Part shown: one piece after another, positions 32,386-43,797 of the stretch
Layout: each line of letters starts with the position of its first letter
How positions within the stretch are numbered: the first letter of the stretch is position 1
Source of the DNA: Plutella xylostella
Lineage: Eukaryota; Arthropoda; Insecta; Lepidoptera; Plutellidae
Length of the DNA stretch: 64,000 nt
Direction: 5' to 3'
Assembly (NCBI RefSeq): GCF_932276165.1
Contig: NC_064005.1
Coordinates: 3,410,001 to 3,474,000 of the forward strand
Made by a program: the position numbers and the translations under genes
Notes under the pieces: model-generated
The model's input: the letters and a program-made list of their open reading frames with translations, nothing else
Databases searched by the model: none
What the model was told of the DNA's origin: nothing

Positions 32386-35300
32386 TCAGTTGGAATCCGA
32401 GTCCATGTGCGTCCTATAGTTGCGTCGCACCTTTTTGACTCGTTGTCTGAACTTGTGCGCTTGGTAGTCGGGGTCGTCGGACACGTCGGGCGGGGGAGGG
32501 GCGCTGTGGCGGGAGCTGCTGCCGGCTATAGTGCCCACGCCGCTGTCCGGGGTCCGGGCCGCCCCGGGCGTCGGCCACAGACTGCTCTCCGTACTACAAC
32601 TGCTCTCCAACTCGCTCTCATTTGTTTCGTTCATCAACCGCGTCACCGTCCGGTTGTGTTGTTTAGGAGCTAATCGCTCGTTGACTGGAGTTGTTTCTCG
32701 CTCGGTTGTGTCTTTGTGTGGAGGAGACTCGCTAGAGTCTGACCGGCGTAGGCTGAGTCTGCCGTTGCGGCGCGATCGCCTCATCCTTAACCTATTGTCT
32801 GGTGGAGACGAGTTGCTTTCAGTATCTGGCGGGTCGCTCCTCAGAATGTCCCCTAAAGAGTCCCGGGAGCCGTTGACGGGCGTCGGGACAATACTGATGA
32901 GGTTATTAGGTACTCCTTGGTTCACGTTCTGATTTCGTGGCGAGATCGGCCTGCTGCTTACTGATTGGTCGTCGTCGGAGTCCACTTCGGCTATCCTAAA
33001 TAGTGCTGATGTACTTTGGCCTCTGTAACCTGCAGGATAAACGTGATATTTAGATGGTTAGCGGTTAAACTTAGTAAAGCAAAGTTTTGAGTTGCTGGAT
33101 GTTATATTACCTGTGCTTGTGCTAGGTAAAGCTAAGTTGTCCTCGACATTTTCAAGATGATTCATACTACTTTCACTTATATCTCGTAACATGGGTGACC
33201 CTGCAAATACAAATAGATTAGCATAACAATAACGTATTCATAACAATATTCGCAATAAAATTTACAAATGCAATGTCATGTTCAAGTAAAATACCTACCA
33301 TTTGTTCTATTTGTCCCTTTTCTGTAACTAGTGGATTTGATTTTCCTTTTCACAGCCCTGGAGAAATTCATTCGGCGCCTGAGTGGTCTAATCATCTGTG
33401 AACAAGAAATATAAAAAACTTAGAACAGTTCATAGATTGTTAGTTTTTATGAATAAAATTGAAATTAAGACAAACATTTTTGAATCTGAACTTATATAAA
33501 TTTATTCATTACTTCGCCCTTTTGGCCTGCTTTAATACTCAACTCACCCTGCCAGAATTCCTATACAAGCAGTGCGCAGGTTCATCCGAGTCAGTCCTCT
33601 CGCTAGACGGCGCCGACACCCGTGCTAGCACCGCGGGCGGCACCCGTGCTAGGGGGCGTCGCGAGCGCGCGGCCCGCTTGCCCTTACTGCTGGCGCTGGC
33701 TAGGGCCTTGCCGGATGGCTTGATGGTGGTGGCGCGGGACTGCTTGTTGCGACTGCGGAAGGGAAAACTTATTAAACTTATTAAATTTAATTATCATACT
33801 TATTATATTTATACGACTGTGGTGTCGATATTGAAGAGGGTACAAAGCTCCTTTTACGGTTTTACGATATTGTGAGTGTAATAAGTGTAAGCGTAATTTT
33901 TAATTTCTTGAATATAGTTAATATTTTTGCGACTATGAAGGGGAGTGGTCATTATTTATTTGTTATTATATTTATGCTGTGCTATCGATATTGAGGAGGG
34001 TAGGAAGCTCATTTTACGCTTTCATGATATTGTGAGTGTAATAAGTGTAAGAGTAATTTCAGATTTCTTAAATTGAATTTAGTTAACATTGTTTATCAGA
34101 AAAGGCTTTACGTAAGAGTTTGACTGTCTTATATCAATATTTTTACTGTTGAAAGTTTAATAATGAAAACACATTATCTTACCGTAGCAAACCTCGCTTA
34201 GAACGAATGTTTTTCGGATATCGCGACGTGTAGACCCGAGCAACGCGGTTGGGGCAGCGTTGACTACGCGCGCTGTTTTGATTGGCTGAAAGGAAAAAAG
34301 TTATTGTTATTGGTTTGAAAGTAAATTACCTTCTAAATACACACGAAATATAACCATAACATTCGCCGTGCAAGCTTTCAAGGTTAATCTACTCTAGCAA
34401 ACATTGCATGCTTAGTTATTCTACACACATGCATGCTAACAAAAATAAAAACCCAATTAAGTGAATTTACCACTGCGTAATAATATCTATGACACCATGC
34501 ATTTTTATGATTTGCCAGATAAAATCACCAACATATTTTGTATTTTGTGTATAAATACATAAACTTTGTGTTAGTGTAATCTCTTTTAACTACTCAATGT
34601 TAGTCGCAAGCTACAATTCCCCGTGGGAGGGGACACCGTAAAGGTGCGTATAAACATATCGCGGCATTCGAGTTTGGTTGTCATGTTCTGGCGTGTTATA
34701 ATTGCTTGAGCATTTATAATAGTGTATGCCGAGACCAGTATCCAATCATTAATATCCACTGTTCCATGTTTGAACGCACACAAAAAGCAACCTAACCTAC
34801 AAACTACACAAAGAAAACAACATACATCGTTTAGGCGGTAAAGGCGGAAAGTCCACAACAATGTGGTTCTCACTGTCACTGGAGTCTGAGCCGCGGCTTC
34901 GGATGGAACCACCGGAGCTTGACCCGTCCAGCGAGTCGGTTTCCTCGGCGAGGCATTCCAACTCTCGCTGGACTAGCGAGTCGAAGAAGGCCATCATACG
35001 CGGGTCTTCGCTCGTCGACTGTTCCACGTTGTTCTGCCAAACGTACTGAGGAAGGTAGATAGATAGGTTGTTACATTTTACACGAGTGTTACACAATGGT
35101 TTTGATTTTAACGAATATACCTGCAGACTATTATTTATTTATAGTAGGTATTTATACCCAGTTTGTGGTGATGGAGCTGAAGATGGAGTGGATAGTGGGT
35201 ACACAAACATGAATACTTTTTATATCTCTCTCACTGCACCGACTACTTCAGACAAGTAGCTGCTGTTAAAGGCGCGGGCCACACAGACGAGACGGATACG

Positions 35301-38300
35301 GGGCGCGGACACGACTTGGTACAATTTTGCATAGCAACGGCGACGCTTCTATACATTTGCGACGCGTCCTCGTCTTACGTCTCTTTTTTGTCTGGCCTGC
35401 GCCTATACCTTTTTCCACGAGGAAAGACAGCTGATACAAGCAAAAACTTCCCTTATTCGAATGTAATAAGGGTCCTGTCAGATGTCTTTCCCCGTGAAAC
35501 AAGGTATAAGTGTTGCGGTACTCTTTAGGTGAGGCCTAAGTCCAGCAACTGCTGAAGATGCTCAATGCTCGTTTGAGCATTGCACCATACCTGTCCGCTG
35601 TGGTGCGCGAGCGACACGTACTCCTCGTGTGAGTACATCTCGCGCGGCTGGTCGCCGGCCGCGGCGCGCAGCAGCGAGCCTCGCATCGACCAGTACTCTA
35701 CTGCTGACCACACCTGGAACAGGGGACGGGCAAAGGTTACTTAGAGGAGATCTATAGATAGAAGGATGAAACTGTATTAAAGAGCAGGAAAATATACTGC
35801 AGGTTGTTGCTGCCACAAAAAGTCGCTGGTTTAGTTCACACTATGCTTACATTTGTGGGTTCCAAAGAGCCTCCCCGAGTGACGTATTAATTGTAATTTA
35901 CATACGTTGACGCTATTCTGACTGGCTAACATTGGTAACCTTTCACCACGGTAGGCAAACCCTATATGAGCTTTAATGTTTGTCACCGACACACAAGAAG
36001 TTGAAGTGATGACGTGATTAAGATATAAAACTCAACTGTACAGTAAAGAAGTGGTGGGGATATAAAACTCTACACTACAGTAAGTTAGTCTACCAAGTGC
36101 TAGTGTACCTTGATGATCTTCTCGACGCCGCTGGAGGCGACGAGGCAGTACTGCGGGTTGTAGCGCACCTGGTTCACGATGGAGCGGTGCCCGTACAGCA
36201 CCACGTGGGGATCTTGCATAGCCGGCTCTGAGGAACATATTTAAATGAAAAGAAATATAGTAAAAACGGTTAGTAATAAAATTACGGAGCTGAAAATCAT
36301 AATATGTTTGCTGGGCAAGGACGATGGATGCACGCTCACGAGGCCGCGCGATGTGAGTGAGCGTGATGCAAAATTTTTGTCACGTCTTAGCGTCTTCTTC
36401 TTGCCTCCCATGCTAGCTCTGCTGGTCGAGTTTGCAATAAGGCCGCCTAAAAATATAAATACACCCCTCAACATAAGTCACACTCTCCCTTACCATCGAC
36501 CGGGTCGGCGGCAGTCTCCGGAACCTTCCACATGTACAAATTGAAGTCGTCGGAGCCGGACAGCACGTAGCGGTCGCCCTCGCCGCCGAAGCAGCAGCTC
36601 TTCATCGTGCACGAGTTGTAGTAGTCCTGTGGAGGGACAATAATAATAATCAGGCTTTATTTCACCGATTAAATTTACGTTTTACAGAGTGAGATGATTT
36701 TATGCGTTCCTTTTTTATTCCTGTGGAGGGATACAAGTGGTTAAATATGTACTTGAAAGGTATTCGAGAAGCAGAAACTGGGTTTTTGTACGAGGTTTGC
36801 TAAAAAAGATTCAGTTTTATTCAATAATTTTTTTTGTCAAGATGTTTTATGATCATTTCCGCTAGAGGGTGCCACTTTGTATGTCAATCAAAACTGATTA
36901 CTAGCACAGGTTGGGTAATTGTGTTACATGTAATTTGGTCTGAGCATGTAATATAATATCACAGATAACCGCTCGCTCATGCCGTTCTGTGCCGCTAGTG
37001 GCCACACACAGTGCTACAGTAGTGCACTACACACTGACCTGGTGGTGGAACATGACGCGAGGCGGCGGCGTACAGGACGCTCTGTGCCGCTAGTGGCCAC
37101 ACACAGTGCTAGCTAGACGGTCGAATGGTGTAGTGGTTAGTGACCCTGACTGCTATGCCGAAGGTCAAAGTCAAAGTCAAAGTCAAAAATTTTTTATTCA
37201 TCGTACAAATATAAAATTTTCTGATGAACGTCAATTTTTACAAATTACTCTCCGTTCGGATAAGGGGGGGCTCTTTCTGTCCCGGGTTCGATTCCCGGCT
37301 GGGACAGATATTTGTTTAAAGACAGAATTTGTACTCGGGTCATGGGTGTTGATATGTATCTATCTATATATTTGTGTAGATATATCAGCTGTCCAATGCC
37401 CATATTACAGGCTCTGCCTAGTTTGGGGTCGGATGGCCGTGTGGGAGATGTCCCCATATATCCTAACTAATCCTAACTAATATTATAAATGCGAAAGTAA
37501 CTGTGTCTGTCTGTCTGTCTGCCTGCCTGTTACTCTTTTACGCCAAAACTACTGAACGGATTTGAATGAAATTTGGTATACATATGGTCTAGACCCTGAG
37601 AAAGAACATAGGCTACTTTTTATCCCGGAATTCCCACGGGAAAATCTTTTTAAGGCGAAGCGAAGCTCGCGGTCACAGCTAGTTATATTATATGACCTGG
37701 TGGTGGAACATGACGCGCGGCGCGGGCGAGGCGGCGGCGTACAGCACGGGCGCGAGGCGGCGGCGCAGCGCCAGCAGCAGCGTCCCGCGCGCGTTGAACC
37801 GCACGCTCATGCCGGACTGGGCCGTGCCGCGGGGGCCCATGTAGCGGATCACTGGGCTGGGGAGAAACAAGCGATGTGAAAGTAGGTTTAGATATTTTTA
37901 GGTTTCTTATTTCAAATGTGGTGACAGAAGAGGTCTAGAATGGATATCTTGGCTGGCAGACGTAGCGCAAAACCAACGCTTTAGTGTGAAAGCAAACGAT
38001 GCGTTGCAACGCTGCACTTTTGACGGTCAAAATGACAAGTCGCCACAATGCATTACACACCGTGTGCTTTCACATATAGGTAGCCGGTAATGGTTGTATG
38101 AGCAACTCCATGGACTACTAGGGTTTCTTTTAAGACGCTAACTCCCAGCAATAGCCTATTACTAGCTCATAATTATACTACCATATAAAATGACTAACTG
38201 TTTAGGCGAGCGCAGGTCCCAGAGCGCGATGCCGTCGCGCGCGTTGGCGGACGCGAGCGTGCCGGCCTGCTGCGGGTGGAACGTCACGCCGTGGAACGCC

Positions 38301-41300
38301 TTGCGGCTGCGCGATATCACCAGCGACTCTGCGTGTGAAATTGTAGGGCTTAATGGTAGCATAACAAATAGGTACCTAATCATTGAACTAGAATTACTAG
38401 CGTATAGAAACGACACCGCGAACTTGACATGTGCGCTATAACTATGCTTTGTTGCCGCTCGGCAACAACTATCTACTATGGGAATCTACTTCACGTGGAA
38501 CACAGATTTTGTTCGCGTTGTCTGTTCTAGTACGCAATAAAATGAATCCTGTACAATGGATGTTGTGAATTAAGCCTCAAAAAGTTAGTCCTACCACAAT
38601 ATTCTTCCGAAAACTGACCAAAACATAGACCTACAACACTACCACAAGTCTCACTCACCATGCACAGACTGGCGTGTATCAAACAGCAGTAGCCTGCCAT
38701 CGTTACCGGCCGTGGCGACCACTCGCTCGTTGAACGGGTCTATGGACAGCGAACACACGGCTCTCTGGTGCTGGAGTACTTCCAGTGGGCACTTGCTTTC
38801 CACATCGTGCACTATCACCTGAGGGAAAGAGATGGCTATGTTTACGATGTATTGATTCGAGGTAGTTATGTTTTAGGACATCTTGAATGGTTTTAAAGGT
38901 AAAAAGGTTCTTGGTTAGTACTTATTAGCACTGACTATTGTGCTGTAAATTAAGATTCAGTTATACATGAGAATCAATCCTCAAGCTCCCATTATTTTTT
39001 ACTTGGAATATTACAACAACTAACTGTGAAAACAGCAATGTAACTGTGCCTGCAGTTGAGTCAGGTGGGTGTTTGTTATAGCCACAATATCAAATAATTA
39101 TGTAGTTATTTAATTAATGATAAGCGTTTTTTAGGGTTCCGTAGCCAAAATGGCAAAAACGGAACCCTTATAGTTTCGTCATGTCCGTCTGTCCGTCTGT
39201 CCGTCTGTCACAGCCGATTTACTCGGAAACTATAAGTACTACAGTGATGAAATTTGATGGGAATATGTGTTGTATGAACCGCTACAAAAATATGACACTA
39301 AATAGTAAAAAAAAAGAATTGGGGGTGGGGCCCCCCATACATGTAACTGAGGGATGAAATTTTTTTTTTCGATGTACATACCCGTGTGGGGTATCAATGG
39401 AAAGGTCTTTTAAAATGATATAAAGTTTTCTAAAAAAACATTTTTCTTAAAGTGAACGGTTTTTGAGATATCAGCTCTCAAAGTCGTAAAAAGTATGTCC
39501 CCCCCCCCTCTATTTTTATAACTACGGGGTATAAAATTCTAAAAAAAATAGAGGTGATGCATGCTAATTAACTCTTTCAACGATTTTTGGTTTGATCAAA
39601 GTATCTCTTATAGTTTTTGAGATAGGTTGATTTAACTGTAATATTATATTTGCTGCTACGGAACCCTTTGTGCGCGAGCCCGACTCGCACTTGGCCGGTT
39701 TTATATTATGTAGTTATATTTATTTGAATTTATATTTATAGTCATATGAGAAGAGGATGATAAGTAGAGTATTTGCCTTTATTTACAGGTAAATCCATAA
39801 CATTTATTGACTACATCAGATCTGTTTTATGATTTTTCCTGAAGGGTCAACATAAAACATATTAAAGCATACTATGTTCAATTTAGTAGGTATTAAAATT
39901 AATGCCCTGTATAATAATATTATTACAATTTTTCATCTACAGGGTGTTGCAAAATTGGTATACTAAGCCGAAACCTACATGTGCAGCATGGTATATCTAA
40001 GCCTGAAACTGAAATCAGAATTTGAAAATTCGCGAAAAAAAATTTTCTTTTTCCATAGAAACTTTGTTGGTCACGTGATTTTTTAGAATATTCTTTATTT
40101 GTACACAAGAATAGATTATACAAAGCTTAAATATAAACACATATGTACAAAAAAGGCGGTCTTATCACTAAAAGCGATTTTTTCAAGACAACCTTTAGGT
40201 GGAAGAATATTTATGTTCAGATAGGGTCAAGTGTACTAAAGAATTTATTAATTAACTATAACTTTTTTATAAGTTCATCATTTTTATAAGGTTTTACTAT
40301 GGAAAAATATTTTTTTTTTTCGCGAATTTCCAAATTCTGATTTCAGATTCGGGCTTAGATATACCATGCTGCACATGTAGGTTTCGGCTTAGTATGTACC
40401 AATTTTGCAACACCCTATTACTGATAACACCCAATTAATGAGCCTCTACTGTACACTATTAAGGTAGCTTGTGGTAAAGGAAGGGTACATACATACAGTG
40501 CTCCAAAATTTATAATGCGCATAGAAATCTTTGACAGATCGGTTGTTTTCGATTATGTGACACATGATATTGACTCCTATTTCTTTCGAACAAGGTGCAC
40601 AATGCAAGTGTTTTTTTAAGGCTCTTACGATTTAATGATTCGGGTGTGAAGATCTGCATGTGCATTATTAATTTTGGACAAGTGTACACTTACACTAGAA
40701 AAAGGCCCAACTAGCAACATTTTATACCTCAGCTCATTTTTTATCAAATCTACTCACAATATCATCATTGCCTCCAGAGAATATCTTCTGGTTGTCTTCA
40801 GTGATGCCGAGACAGAATATGTTGGCCTGGTGCAGAGCCTTCATGGCCTCAGGAGCCCCGCGGTCCATGAGGGCCTTGCCCACCTGCCACAGCATGACTC
40901 TCCTGTCATCTCCGCCTTAAATAAGATAATTGTTTAGATAAATTTATAAATTACTAGCTGTCCCCGCGCGCTTCGCTTCGCCTTAAAAAGTTTTCCCGTG
41001 GGAATTCCGGGATAAAAAGTAGCCTATGTTCTTTCCCAGGGTCTAGACCGTATGTATACCAAATTTCATTCAAATCCGTTCAGTCGTTTTGGCGTGAAAG
41101 AGTAACAGACAGACAGACAGACAGACACAGTTACTTTCGCATTTATAATATTAAGTTAGGATAATTATTGTTTAATCCATAATACTTACACCCATACTTT
41201 TTACAAGACAGTGGTGAGGGCTCTGTTCTAGGTGTAGTGTGTTGTTCAATGCTATGGGACAGGTCTATATCCGGCAGTGATTCAATACTAGCAGTCAATT

Positions 41301-41780
41301 TCTATTATAAGTTAAAAAGTATGGGTATTAACTGGTGTAAAGGCAGTAGTCAATATTTTCAATATAAATAAAGAATTTAAACTAAGTTTAATTCTTTATT
41401 TAAGGCATATTTGAGGCTTATTATCTGGCCTATGAAGGTTTGATGTAGCAATAAGAATATCCATGTAGGTTTATTACCATTCCAGATGTAAGTATTGGTA
41501 GGTAGGTAGATACATAAAGTTATAATCACAGTAGGTCTTGGTTGATGGCTCATCTTAGTCCTAAATCCATAAGTATTTAATTATAATTACCTGAAGCGAG
41601 CAACTCGCCATTGTTGGAAAATTCAATCGCATTCACACATCCAAAATGGCACACTAAATCGCGTCGATAAAGGTTTTTCGCAGCATTTAAACGCTGACTA
41701 AACAGCTGTGATTTAAGATTTGGCAATAGTCCGTACTCTCGCTGGGTAATATAGGGCAAGGGGTTCGCGATATTAGCCAT
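32386..41780 (-). CDS. DCAF5: DDB1- and CUL4-associated factor 5 (DCAF5/WDR22)
   Basis: Fourteen exons on the minus strand: 41591-41780, 40758-40915, 38659-38818, 38182-38328, 37697-37851, 36494-36626, 36109-36227, 35591-35713, 34826-35045, 34183-34285, 33548-33752, 33299-33395, 33111-33200, 32386-33029. Phases agree throughout, giving 847 residues. Exons 1-8 encode WD40 repeats with family-specific strings (HFGCVNAIEFSNNG, FSGGNDDIVIVHDVES, MSVRFNARGTLLLALRRRL, SCTMKSCCFGGEGDRY, YGHRSIVNQVRYNPQ, YSHEEYVSL). Exon 9 has EDPRMMAFFDSLVQRELE. The remainder is a basic, Ser/Pro-rich disordered tail. DCAF5 is a substrate receptor of CUL4-DDB1 ubiquitin ligases. The tail exons are assigned by phase and splice sites more than by similarity. 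Introns hold many repeats. Confidence 0.92.
33775..34105. repeat. tandem duplication in DCAF5 intron 10
   Basis: Two diverged copies of about 150 bp lie head to tail. Each contains a variant of TCGATATTGARGAGGGTA, then ATATTGTGAGTGTAATAAGTG (at about 33865 and 34029). No function apparent; intronic. Confidence 0.6.
35405..35508. mobile_element. small foldback MITE in DCAF5 intron 8
   Basis: The left arm CCACGAGGAAAGACAGCTGA pairs with the right arm TCAGATGTCTTTCCCCGTG with few mismatches, and the inner AACTTCCCTTATT pairs with AATAAGGGTCC. Non-coding; boundaries approximate. Confidence 0.5.
36986..37112. repeat. duplicated DCAF5 exon 5 fragment between direct repeats
   Basis: A 40-bp block at about 37036-37075 copies the 3' part of exon 5 with its donor site (minus strand), with a 10-bp deletion. 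It sits about 660 bp downstream of the real exon in transcript direction. It is bracketed by two copies of CTGTGCCGCTAGTGGCCACA at about 36991 and 37082. The copy lacks an acceptor and is too short to be an exon. Confidence 0.65.
37117..37465 (+). mobile_element. tRNA-derived SINE split by a nested retroposon
   Basis: The head AATGGTGTAGTGGTTAGTGA (A-box side) is separated from the B box GGGTTCGATTCCCGG (near 37280) by about 110 bp. The intervening piece starts with GTCAAA repeats, then ATTTTTTATTCATCGTACAA, which looks like a LINE 3' end in reverse orientation. The SINE body then continues (GGACAGATATTTGTTTAAAG) to about 37465. A functional SINE would have the two boxes about 30-40 bp apart. 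Confidence 0.7.
37472..37686 (+). mobile_element. Lep1-like Helitron repeat, copy 1
   Basis: Starts CCTAACTAATATTATAAATG, has a GTCT microsatellite (about 37505-37530), the widely shared CGGATTTGAATGAAATTTGG and TTTTATCCCGGAATTCCCAC, and ends near CACAGCTAGTT, a CTAG-type Helitron 3' end. These non-autonomous elements are widespread in Lepidoptera. No terminal inverted repeats or target duplication, as expected of Helitrons. It lies immediately next to DCAF5 exon 5. Confidence 0.75.
39132..39702 (+). repeat. dispersed lepidopteran repeat (GGTTCCG...GGCCGGTT)
   Basis: Begins AGGGTTCCGTAGCCAAAATG, has a GTCCGTCT microsatellite near 39183-39207, and ends CCGACTCGCACTTGGCCGG. This start/end pair recurs throughout lepidopteran genomes. 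The ends carry short complementary GGTTCCG / CGGAACCC motifs, but I cannot assign a transposon class. Non-coding; within DCAF5 intron 2. Confidence 0.7.
39940..40417. mobile_element. long-TIR MITE containing a LINE fragment
   Basis: Inverted arms of about 140 bp begin AGGGTGTTGCAAAATTGGTA, and share AAGCCGAAACCTACATGTGC and ATTCGCGAAAAAAA. Between them, about 40085-40215 is a minus-strand LINE 3' end (complement of AATAAAGAATATTCT, plus AAGGCGGTCTTATCACT). Relatives lie at about 46312-46570 and 48075-48455. No transposase. Confidence 0.75.
40953..41162 (-). mobile_element. Lep1-like Helitron repeat, copy 2
   Basis: The reverse-oriented partner of the copy at 37.5 kb: ACTAGCTGTCCCCGCG at the left, TTCCCGTGGGAATTCCGGGA, an ACAG microsatellite near 41104-41128, and GCATTTATAATATTAAGTTA at the right. 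It lies 38 bp from exon 2 of DCAF5, in intron 1. Confidence 0.75.
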
Positions 41781-42328
41781 TTTAACATAAAATCACCATT
41801 TTTTATTGATGCAAAATGAAAAACACAAGTGTCTCGCTCGCGATCAGCTGTAAATTATTTATTTTTAAAAACATTTTCACGTTCCTTTACCGTCATCTTG
41901 TTGTTTATGTAACGGAACGAAAAAGACCTTAGAATAATAACAACATCTTTTTATTAGATGGACTCGTTAATCTCGTGATATCTTTCTCTATCTCACCCTT
42001 GTTGATTCGTCTCAAAGACAGAACACAGTCATTTACTTTCGTCTGCGATCCGAAAGGTTTTTCAGCGCTTATGCAGAGAACTTGCTTTTGCTTTGCATGT
42101 TGCCTTGCTTTTTACTGCTGTTATTATTCTGACCCACCGTTATTGTTACCCTGAGTTATCTTATTGACAGATCTAAAAGTCAATGTCAAATGTCATTTGA
42201 TTGTGTTTGATTGTCATTGCAGTAGTATTGCTTGCAGTTTTAAATGTCAAACTAGCACACGTGAGATTTGTTTTTATGTTTTTATTGAAAATTTACTTCA
42301 ATATTGTGAGACAAATTACAAAATAAGC
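41781..42328. promoter_or_regulatory. shared divergent promoter region of DCAF5 and RRP15
   Basis: The 548 bp between the two start codons must contain the promoters and 5' leaders of both genes, which are transcribed away from each other. No TATA box at a convincing position; CACGTG-like ACACACGTGAG near 42258. Extent inferred from the gene models only. Confidence 0.5.
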
Positions 42329-43508
42329 ATGATAAAAACAGTCGAAATGACAAAGCCCACGGTAAAAGTATCAGGTAAATAAATTACTTTCTTTAATATC
42401 CGAATTCCTGTACAGCTCACCGAGTTCTTTAACAACTTCTAACGATTGTGTTATTCCAGTGTCGGATTCTGAAGAATCAAGTGTAGAAGAGTCGGGAGAG
42501 TCAGACAATGAAGTGGAAATGGCAGCAGACGAAGAAGCAGCTGGATCTGACGAAGCCGATGTATCAAGCGACGCCGATGAGTCCAGTGACGATGAAAACA
42601 GTGGAGAAGAGGGCAATCTCGTCACCAACGAGGGCTGGAGAGACTCCGTAGCCAAAATCCTCAGCTCCAGCAAACCTAAAAATAAGAAAACTCTAGTTCT
42701 ATCTAGAGCCAAAAAGCACTCAGAGGTTGTAAAGCCAGAAGTAACAGAAAAACCAGCATTTGAAATCATAGGAGAAAATAAAAAAGAGAAGCCGGTAGCG
42801 AAGGAGGATGTAGATGCAGCTGCAGAGCCTCCAGCCAAGAAAAAGGTTAGAATAAAACTTCAATAAAATACATTTATACCTAGTAATACCTACCTACTAA
42901 ATATTTTACATCAACCTAGATTAATTTTGAATGGTTGATGGTGATTTGAGGTGATGGTTTTTAATTTCTTATCTATTACATTTCTGTTACAGAAACACGA
43001 AAAAGCTCCAATAAGAGTAAAACCAAATATCCTAGAAAAAGATAGGGAAAGGTTACTATCTAAAATAGCAACAAAAGGTGTAGTACAACTATTCAATGCA
43101 GTTAGGAACCAACAGAAGTCACTTGGGCAGCAAATAGACAGGAATGATATAACTGAGGGAGCCAAAGAGAAGATTTTGAAGAAGTTTGACAAAAGAGCTT
43201 TCTTGGACACCCTCATGGGCCAGACCAAGTCTGTGGTGGTGGATGAAGCCACCAAGAAGTACAAGGATGAGGTGAAAGATGAAGAGAAGCCTAGGTGGAA
43301 TGCTTTAAGGTACTTATTTCTTACCATATACTTCCTATTCAAAAAACTTATATTGCTGATAGTACTCTATCTATTATTCAATGAATTTTAACTTGCATCT
43401 ACTCTTGATTATTTAACACATGCATTACCTATTTAATTTTTCAGGGACGATTTCATGATGGGAGCGAAAATGAAAGATTGGAATAAGGAATCAGATGATG
43501 AACAATAA
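42329..43508 (+). CDS. RRP15: ribosomal RNA-processing protein 15 (RRP15)
   Basis: Four exons: 42329-42374, 42460-42845, 42993-43309, 43445-43508; 270 residues, in phase with GT-AG junctions. The N-terminal third is a long acidic Ser/Glu/Asp tract (SDSEESSVEESGESDNEVEM onward), followed by a basic linker. The conserved RRP15 domain starts at about residue 145: RVKPNILEKDRERLLSKIAT, KGVVQLFNAVRNQQKS, then the C-terminal signature LRDDFMMGAKMKDWNKESDD. Family members work in the nucleolus in processing 27S pre-rRNA and building the 60S subunit. A second in-frame ATG at codon 7 could also serve as start. AATAAA-like signal near 43549. It ends 289 bp from the RGP1 stop, tail to tail. Confidence 0.93.
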
Positions 43509-43797
43509 AAGAAGCATACTTAAGTACCACAGTTTATTATGATAAGTGTAAATAAATTATTTTTATTTACAAACAAAGGGAATGTTTTTATTCACATTTT
43601 ATAAAAATAAGTATAAATACAAACATAAAACTATTATAATTTAAAAGACATCTGAGAACTATAGTGTATTGATTTAGAATACATAGAAAATTGTTATCAA
43701 TTTTTTCAATTCTTCTTATTCTTCTTCCTAGCCTTTATTATTAGTGTTTCGTTAATATTTGTACCTACTAGTTATTCTTATGTTGGATACCAACAAC

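Noticed and set aside
42371..42838. 155-residue minus-strand frame opposite RRP15
   Set aside because: Serine-rich shadow of the acidic RRP15 N-terminus on the other strand.
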